Below, in pieces: positions 13,293 to 17,675 of a stretch of DNA of 17,675 nt. A model generated the notes under the pieces. The model did no database searches. It was not told the DNA's origin and was given only the letters and a program-made list of their open reading frames with translations. The DNA comes from an uncultured Ruminococcus sp. (GTDB taxonomy: Bacteria; Bacillota; Clostridia; Oscillospirales; Ruminococcaceae): the NCBI GenBank assembly GCA_937926145.1, contig CALANW010000008.1:1-17675 (forward strand). The letters are read 5' to 3'. Within the stretch, counting starts at the first letter, position 1; every line of letters begins with the position of its first letter. The translations under genes and the position numbers were made by a program.

Positions 13293-14717
13293 TTATTTTG
13301 TATGAATTTTGAACTCAAATTTGTCCTTTGGCATTTCAGTGGGGACTTCAACGGGATATTCGCCCGTGAAGCAGCCGTCACAGAAGCCGCAGTCTGCGTC
13401 CTCGGCAACCTTATTAAGGTTCTCAACGCTCAGATATCCGAGCGAATCCGCGCCTATTTCCTTTGCTATTTCATTGATAGACATTCTGCAGGCGATGAGG
13501 TTCTCGCGGCTGTCGATGTCCGTGCCGAAATAGCAGGGGTTCTTGAACGGCGGGCAGGAAATTCTCATGTGTATTTCCTTTGCGCCTGCTTCGCGGATAA
13601 GGTTGACGATACGCTTCGAGGTCGTACCTCTTACGATGCTGTCGTCAACGAGGATAACGCGCTTGTCCTTGACGGTTTCCCGAATGACATTGAGCTTTAT
13701 CTTGACGGAATTTGTGCGCTCCGTCTGGGTCGGCTGGATAAAGGTTCTGCCGACATAGCGGTTTTTGATAAATCCTACTCCGTAGGGGATTCCCGATGCG
13801 TTGGCAAGTCCGAGTGCTGCATCAAGTCCGCTGTCGGGTACACCGATAACTACATCAGCTTCAACGGGGTGTTCCTGCCATAAGAATTCGCCTGCGCGAA
13901 GTCTTGCTTTATGTACGCTGACACCGTTTATAACGGAGTCGGGGCGAGCGAAATATACATATTCAAATACGCACATGTGAGATGGTCTGCCGCAGTGTCT
14001 TCTGTCCGAACGGATACCGTCACGGTCGATGACCACAAGCTCGCCCGGATCAATTTCACGAACGAACTCTGCGCCGACGCTGTCGAATGCGCAGCTTTCG
14101 GACGATACGAGCCAGCCGCCGTCAGCTGTTCTGCCGAGGCAGAGCGGACGGAAACCGTCGGGATCTCTTGCCGCGATGAGCTTTGTCGGGGACATAACGA
14201 GGATAGAGTATGCACCTCTCAATTTGCACATTGCGTTGGAAACGGCTACCTCGATAGACGGGCAGCTAAGTCTTTCCTCGGTAATTGCATAAGAGATGAC
14301 CTCTGTATCGTTGGTGGTGTGGAAGATCGCACCTCGCATTTCGTAGGTTTCACGGAGTTCTCTTGCGTTTACAAGATTTCCGTTATGGGCAAGAGCCATA
14401 GGACCTTTAACGTGGCGCACAACGAGCGGCTGTGCGTTGCTTCGGTTGGAGCTGCCCGTGGTGGAATAGCGGACATGACCGATAGCGGCTGTTCCGCTGC
14501 CAAGCGATTCAAGTATATCTTTTGTAAAAACGTCACGGACAAGTCCGAGGTCTTTATGATAACTGAAAACGCCATCGTCATTCAAAACGATCCCGCAGGA
14601 CTCTTGACCTCTGTGCTGGAGTGCATACAGACCCATATAGGTCTGCATTGCGGCATCGGTGCTGTTCGGGGTATAAACGCCAAAAACGCCGCACTCCTCA
14701 TGAATACTATCAAACAT
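13293..14717 (-). CDS. purF: Amidophosphoribosyltransferase PurF (active-looking copy)
   Basis: PurF makes phosphoribosylamine from PRPP and glutamine, the committed step of purine synthesis. It is of the Bacillus type, with a short propeptide and an Fe-S cluster. The glutaminase nucleophile is C9 (MFDSIHEECGVFG), expected to become N-terminal after removal of eight residues. Other glutaminase residues are intact: RGQES at 36-40, HVRYST at 81-86, HNGN at 111-114 and TNDTE at 135-139. The PRPP loop VILVDDSIVRGTT lies at 355-367. Cluster cysteines are expected at C249, C395, C446 and C449. The 474-residue length is normal. It lies 6 nt after the stop of its paralogue; AAAGGA about 12 nt upstream is the likely RBS. 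Confidence 0.96.
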   Translation of the reverse strand: MFDSIHEECGVFGVYTPNSTDAAMQTYMGLYALQHRGQESCGIVLNDDGVFSYHKDLGLVRDVFTKDILESLGSGTAAIGHVRYSTTGSSNRSNAQPLVVRHVKGPMALAHNGNLVNARELRETYEMRGAIFHTTNDTEVISYAITEERLSCPSIEVAVSNAMCKLRGAYSILVMSPTKLIAARDPDGFRPLCLGRTADGGWLVSSESCAFDSVGAEFVREIDPGELVVIDRDGIRSDRRHCGRPSHMCVFEYVYFARPDSVINGVSVHKARLRAGEFLWQEHPVEADVVIGVPDSGLDAALGLANASGIPYGVGFIKNRYVGRTFIQPTQTERTNSVKIKLNVIRETVKDKRVILVDDSIVRGTTSKRIVNLIREAGAKEIHMRISCPPFKNPCYFGTDIDSRENLIACRMSINEIAKEIGADSLGYLSVENLNKVAEDADCGFCDGCFTGEYPVEVPTEMPKDKFEFKIHTK

Positions 14718-14723
14718 AGGAAA

Positions 14724-16145
14724 TCATTCCTTTCCGTTCCAGCAGTATGTGCAGAGCTTGCAGCCGTCAAGTCCGATCGCCTTTATCGTTCCGTCAAGTG
14801 ACTGGAATTCGAGCGAGGTGAGCTTTAAGCGGCGGCATATCTCTTCACGGAGAATTTTGCCTCTTTCGGTGTTTGTGTCGCTGTATTCGTCGATATAATT
14901 AAGTCCGTCAGCGCCCTCCTGCTCATCGATTATCTGTCTTGCGATGAGTTCAAGCTCGGAGGTGCTTCGTGAGAAGTTCAGGTACTTGCAGCCGAACATT
15001 ATCGGAGGGCAAGCCGAACGCATATGAACTTCCTTTGCGCCGTTCGCATAGAGGAATTCGACCGTTTCGCGCATCTGTGTTCCTCTTACGATGCTGTCGT
15101 CAACAAAGAGCAGCTTTTTGCCCTCAATAAGCTCATGCACGGGGATAAGCTTCATCTTTGCGACTTTATTTCTCATAGACTGGCTGGTCGGCATAAAGCT
15201 TCTCGGCCAAGTCGGGGTATATTTGATAAATGGACGTGCGAATGGGATACCGCTGCGGTTCGCATAGCCGATAGCGTGAGGGATTCCCGAGTCGGGAACG
15301 CCGCAAACATAGTCAACATCAGGCAGGCAGCCGTTTTCGATGTCGTGTTCAGCCATTATTTCGCCGTTTCTCGTTCTCATCGTTTCAACGGTAACGCCCT
15401 CATAAACAGAGTTCGGATAACCGTAATAAGTCCAGAGGAACGAGCAAATTTTCATATCTTTTCCGCCGCCGTAAAGCACTTCGCAGTTATCAGAGGTCAG
15501 CTTTACTATCTCACCGGGGAGAAGTTCGCGATAGGTTTCATAGCCAAGCTTCTGGAATGCGAAAGATTCGAGAGAAAGGCAGAAGCCGTCGCTTCTCTTA
15601 CCTATTATAATAGGAAGTCTGCCAAGCTTGTCCCTTGCGGCGATGATGCCGTCGCTCGTCATAAGCATAAGGGACATTGATCCCTCGATCTTTTCCTGCG
15701 CATATCTTATGCCGTCCACTATCGAGCTTTTCTGTGCGATGAGTGCGCCGACAAGCGAGCTGGAATTTACGTTTCCGCTGCTCATTACTTCAAAGCTTTC
15801 CGAGCAGCTGTTAAGTATCTCGTCGCAAAGAGCGGCGCTGTTTTTGATGATGCCGACTGTGCAGACAGCGTACAGACCGAGCTTTGAACGGACAAGGATA
15901 GGCTGCGGGTCGGAGTCGCTGATGCAGCCGATGCAGATATTTCCCCTCATTCCCTCGATATCGCTTTCGAACTTTGTTCTGAAAGGCGAATTCTCGATCG
16001 AATGAATACTTCTCTGGAAGCCAAGTTCGGGAGAATATGCGGTCATACCGCCTCTGCGAGTGCCAAGGTGGGAGTGGTAGTCCGTGCCGAAGAAAACGTC
16101 ACTTATGCAGTCGTTATGTGAAACTGCTCCGAAAAATCCGCCCAT
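14724..16145 (-). CDS. PurF paralogue lacking the glutaminase active site
   Basis: A 473-residue homologue of PurF over its whole length, directly upstream of purF. The N-terminus reads MGGFFGAVS where PurF has ECGVFGV, so the nucleophile Cys is Gly. Other glutamine-site residues are also gone: HVRYST is replaced by the region ICIGCISDSD (70-79), HNGN by CTVGII (95-100) and TNDTE by NVNSSS (125-130). The phosphoribosyltransferase half is kept: CGVPDSG at 281-287, IKYTPTWPRSFM at 307-318 and PRPP loop LLFVDDSIVRGT at 345-356. The Fe-S cysteines are kept too, at C234, C386, C465 and C468. It should bind PRPP but not hydrolyse glutamine; an ammonia-dependent enzyme, a regulatory or structural partner of PurF, or another PRPP-using activity are all possible. 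The gap to purC is 2 nt. Confidence 0.88.
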   Translation of the reverse strand: MGGFFGAVSHNDCISDVFFGTDYHSHLGTRRGGMTAYSPELGFQRSIHSIENSPFRTKFESDIEGMRGNICIGCISDSDPQPILVRSKLGLYAVCTVGIIKNSAALCDEILNSCSESFEVMSSGNVNSSSLVGALIAQKSSIVDGIRYAQEKIEGSMSLMLMTSDGIIAARDKLGRLPIIIGKRSDGFCLSLESFAFQKLGYETYRELLPGEIVKLTSDNCEVLYGGGKDMKICSFLWTYYGYPNSVYEGVTVETMRTRNGEIMAEHDIENGCLPDVDYVCGVPDSGIPHAIGYANRSGIPFARPFIKYTPTWPRSFMPTSQSMRNKVAKMKLIPVHELIEGKKLLFVDDSIVRGTQMRETVEFLYANGAKEVHMRSACPPIMFGCKYLNFSRSTSELELIARQIIDEQEGADGLNYIDEYSDTNTERGKILREEICRRLKLTSLEFQSLDGTIKAIGLDGCKLCTYCWNGKE

Positions 16146-16147
16146 GC

Positions 16148-16864
16148 TTATTCTCCGAAAATACGCTTCATCATTTCCTGATAAGCTTCTTCTACGCCGC
16201 CCATATCACGACGGAATCTGTCCTTATCGAGCTTTTCGTGGGTCTTGCTGTCCCAGAAACGGCAGGTATCGGGAGAAATTTCATCAGCGAGGATAATTTT
16301 GCCGTGGAATCTGCCGAATTCGATCTTGAAGTCGATGAGGTCGATGCCGATATTCTTGAAGAAGCCGAGCATAAACTCATTTACCTTGAAAGCATACTTT
16401 GTGATGTCGTCGATCTCTTCCTGAGTTGCAAGTCCAAGACCGAGAGCATAGTAATCATTGATGAATGGGTCGCCAAGGTCGTCGTTCTTGTAGGAGAATT
16501 CGAGTGTCGGTCTTTTGAGCGGAGTACCCTCTGCGATACCGAGCTTCTTGGAGAAGCTGCCAGCAGCAACGTTACGAACGATAACTTCGAGAGGAACGAT
16601 CTCAACGTGCTTAACGAGTGTTTCACGGTCAGAAAGTTCTTCAACGAGGTGAGTAGGAACGCCTGCAGCTTCGAGCTGCTTGAACATATAGTTTGTCATC
16701 TTGTTGTTGACAACGCCCTTGCCTCTGATAGTGCCCTTCTTTTCGCCGTTGAAAGCTGTCGCATCGTCCTTGTAGTCAACGATAACGTAGTCAGGGTTGT
16801 TGGTTGCGAATACTTTCTTTGCTTTGCCCTCATAGAGCTGTTCTGCCTTTACAATGTTTTCCAT
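16148..16864 (-). CDS. purC: SAICAR synthetase PurC
   Basis: PurC joins CAIR and aspartate with ATP to give SAICAR. The 238 residues fit the bacterial single-domain form. Motifs are LYEGKAKKVF at 10-19, the SAICAR signature PLEVIVRN at 91-98, LIDFKIEFG at 176-184 and the second signature LADEISPDTCRFWD at 192-205. GGAGGAA lies 8 nt before the ATG. It is 30 nt after purE and 2 nt before the PurF paralogue, so translation of the paralogue is probably coupled to that of purC. Confidence 0.96.
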   Translation of the reverse strand: MENIVKAEQLYEGKAKKVFATNNPDYVIVDYKDDATAFNGEKKGTIRGKGVVNNKMTNYMFKQLEAAGVPTHLVEELSDRETLVKHVEIVPLEVIVRNVAAGSFSKKLGIAEGTPLKRPTLEFSYKNDDLGDPFINDYYALGLGLATQEEIDDITKYAFKVNEFMLGFFKNIGIDLIDFKIEFGRFHGKIILADEISPDTCRFWDSKTHEKLDKDRFRRDMGGVEEAYQEMMKRIFGE

Positions 16865-16894
16865 AATTTATTCCTCCATTAATTGATTACAAAA

Positions 16895-17392
16895 TTATAA
16901 ATTGTTGAGTTCAGCCTGAAGCTTAGCGTCCTTAGCCTTTACGCCATCGAGCATATCTGCCTTGGCCTTTTCAAGCTTTTCAGCAAGAGCTTCGTCCGAA
17001 AGAGCGAGCATCTGAACTGCAAGGATAGCAGCGTTCTTTGCGCCGTCTATAGCAACGGTGGCAACAGGGATTCCGCTCGGCATCATGACCGTAGCAAGGA
17101 GCGCGTCCATACCGTCGAGGACTGCGGATTTGCACGGAATACCGATAACAGGAAGAGTAGTGTGACCGGCAACGACACCTGCGAGGTGAGCAGCCATACC
17201 TGCGGCACAGATAATTACGCCGAAGCCGTTTGCTTTTGCGTTAGAAGCAAACTCGCTTGCAAGCTGCGGTGAACGGTGAGCGGACATAACATGACATTCA
17301 TAGGGAACGCCGTAAGCTTTCAGCTCATCGATCGCTTTTTTGACAACCGGCAGATCGCTGTCGCTGCCCATAATGATAGCAACCTTTTTCAT
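16895..17392 (-). CDS. purE: 5-(carboxyamino)imidazole ribonucleotide mutase PurE
   Basis: PurE produces CAIR, either from N5-CAIR (class I, needing PurK) or directly from AIR and CO2 (class II). The 165 residues show GSDSD at 9-13, SAHRSP at 37-42, AAGMAAHLAGV at 63-73 and GIPVATVAIDGAKNAA in the C-terminal half, resembling class I. No purK is in the window, so the carboxylation route is uncertain; high CO2 in an anaerobic habitat would allow direct use. A strong GGAGG lies 6-8 nt before the ATG. It is the first gene of the purine operon and is preceded by a leader with a promoter, a small ORF and a terminator. Confidence 0.95.
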   Translation of the reverse strand: MKKVAIIMGSDSDLPVVKKAIDELKAYGVPYECHVMSAHRSPQLASEFASNAKANGFGVIICAAGMAAHLAGVVAGHTTLPVIGIPCKSAVLDGMDALLATVMMPSGIPVATVAIDGAKNAAILAVQMLALSDEALAEKLEKAKADMLDGVKAKDAKLQAELNNL

Positions 17393-17417
17393 AAAAAACC
17401 TCCTGCAAAAAACATAA

Positions 17418-17439
17418 GAAAATGTGTTTCGACATTTTC
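17418..17439 (-). other. Hairpin between the leader terminator and purE
   Basis: GAAAATGT and ACATTTTC (17418-17425 and 17432-17439 on the plus strand) form an 8-bp stem with a 6-nt loop. It is AT-rich and has no U-tract beside it. It lies about 14 nt upstream of the purE ribosome binding site (17399-17404) and could affect initiation or mRNA stability. Confidence 0.45.
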
Positions 17440-17442
17440 CGT

Positions 17443-17477
17443 AAATATAAAAAGCTGCGAAACGGTAATTTCACAGC
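17443..17477 (-). terminator. Intrinsic terminator in the purE leader (candidate attenuator)
   Basis: Read on the minus strand, GCTGTGAAA pairs with TTTCGCAGC over 9 bp (one G-U) around a 6-nt loop, followed at once by TTTTTATATTT. It lies between the best promoter (17595-17623) and purE, 51 nt before the start codon. Such a terminator within the leader suggests regulated readthrough. Confidence 0.7.
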
Positions 17478-17492
17478 AGTTTTAGCGTATAG

Positions 17493-17558
17493 TTATAGTA
17501 ATATTATGAGAGAAACGGAGTTTGGACACAATGAGAGGGATGAAAAAAATTTAAACAC
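17493..17558 (-). CDS. Possible 21-residue leader ORF upstream of purE
   Basis: A GTG-start frame of 21 codons ending in TAA, preceded by AAAGGGGG (17567-17574) at 8-nt spacing. The peptide would begin MFKFFSSLSL and end IILL; it is hydrophobic and serine/leucine-rich, with no run of codons that points to a classical amino-acid attenuator. Its stop lies 15 nt before the leader terminator. The RBS can pair with AUCCCUCU inside the ORF (17534-17541 with 17565-17572; 8 bp, one G-U), so its translation could be switched by RNA folding. It may equally be chance. Confidence 0.35.
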   Translation of the reverse strand: MFKFFSSLSLCPNSVSLIILL

Positions 17559-17594
17559 GGCAAAATCCCCCTTTAAAAATAATCAACTACTATT

Positions 17595-17623
17595 ATTTTA
17601 CTTTATTTTAATGACTATTTCAA
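17595..17623 (-). promoter_or_regulatory. Promoter of the purine operon
   Basis: On the minus strand TTGAAA (-35, 17618-17623) and TAAAAT (-10, 17595-17600) are separated by exactly 17 bp, each matching consensus at five of six positions. Transcription would start near 17588, giving a leader of about 195 nt before purE. No PurR-type CCGAAC box and no recognisable guanine/adenine or PRPP aptamer consensus was seen in the leader or promoter region. Confidence 0.6.
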
Positions 17624-17675
17624 GTCCTAATCGAAAATATTTTAAATTTTATATAAATTACAAAATATATATTGC

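Noticed and set aside
13911..14801. 296-codon open frame antisense to purF
   Set aside because: It lies wholly opposite conserved PurF and the end of its paralogue, with no family features; a by-product of codon bias.
14724..16145. Treating the PurF paralogue as a second normal PurF or as a pseudogene
   Set aside because: It lacks every key glutaminase residue, so it is not a normal PurF; but the frame is intact over 473 codons with PRPP-loop and Fe-S cysteines conserved, so decay is unlikely.
16037..16882. 281-codon open frame antisense to purC
   Set aside because: It mirrors purC codon for codon and has no recognisable domain or upstream signals.
17393..17588. Guanine/adenine riboswitch in the purE leader
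   Set aside because: The conserved purine-aptamer core was not found; CCGTTTC occurs twice but not in the required three-way-junction context.

Overview
The window looks like chromosomal DNA of a Gram-positive clostridial anaerobe, most likely a Ruminococcus-type member of the Oscillospiraceae. This is inferred from strong AGGAGG-type ribosome binding sites, moderate GC in genes against AT-rich spacers, an N-terminal-Cys/4Fe-4S PurF, a split PurH replaced by a PurO-like IMP cyclohydrolase, and intergenic hairpin repeats of a kind I associate with those genomes. No rRNA, tRNA, IS element, phage gene or CRISPR array was seen.

Layout. (1) 1-2400, plus strand: a FucO-like iron alcohol dehydrogenase with its own terminator, a 99-residue unknown protein, and a small FMN nitroreductase with a terminator. 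(2) 2400-2908: about 500 bp without a convincing gene but dense in inverted repeats. (3) 2909-5182, minus strand: an AI-2E/PerM-family membrane protein followed by nadA, with a near-consensus promoter upstream (-35 5250-5255, -10 5227-5232). (4) 5331-6266, plus strand: a thioredoxin reductase-like flavoprotein, convergent with purD; a 15-bp hairpin between them can terminate both. (5) 6499-17392, minus strand: a purine cluster read purE - purC - PurF paralogue - purF - purM - purN - methyltransferase - purO-like - AICAR transformylase - lipoprotein - purD. (6) 17393-17675: the purE leader, with promoter, a possible 21-codon ORF and an intrinsic terminator.

How the genes work together. PurF makes phosphoribosylamine, PurD makes GAR, PurN formylates it, PurM closes the AIR ring, PurE carboxylates, PurC makes SAICAR, the standalone AICAR transformylase formylates AICAR and the PurO-like enzyme closes the ring to IMP. 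FGAM synthase (purL/purQ/purS), adenylosuccinate lyase (purB) and purK are not in the window. Genes from purE to AICAR transformylase are tightly packed (8-nt overlap to about 100-nt gaps); the lipoprotein and purD follow a repeat-bearing 231-bp gap and may be semi-independent.

The most notable items are the PurF paralogue, which has lost the glutaminase active site but kept the PRPP loop and the Fe-S cysteines; the purE leader, which looks like an attenuator without a recognisable purine aptamer; the unexplained methyltransferase translationally coupled to purN; and families of short repeats sitting at gene ends, one of which has supplied the C-terminus of the flavoprotein.
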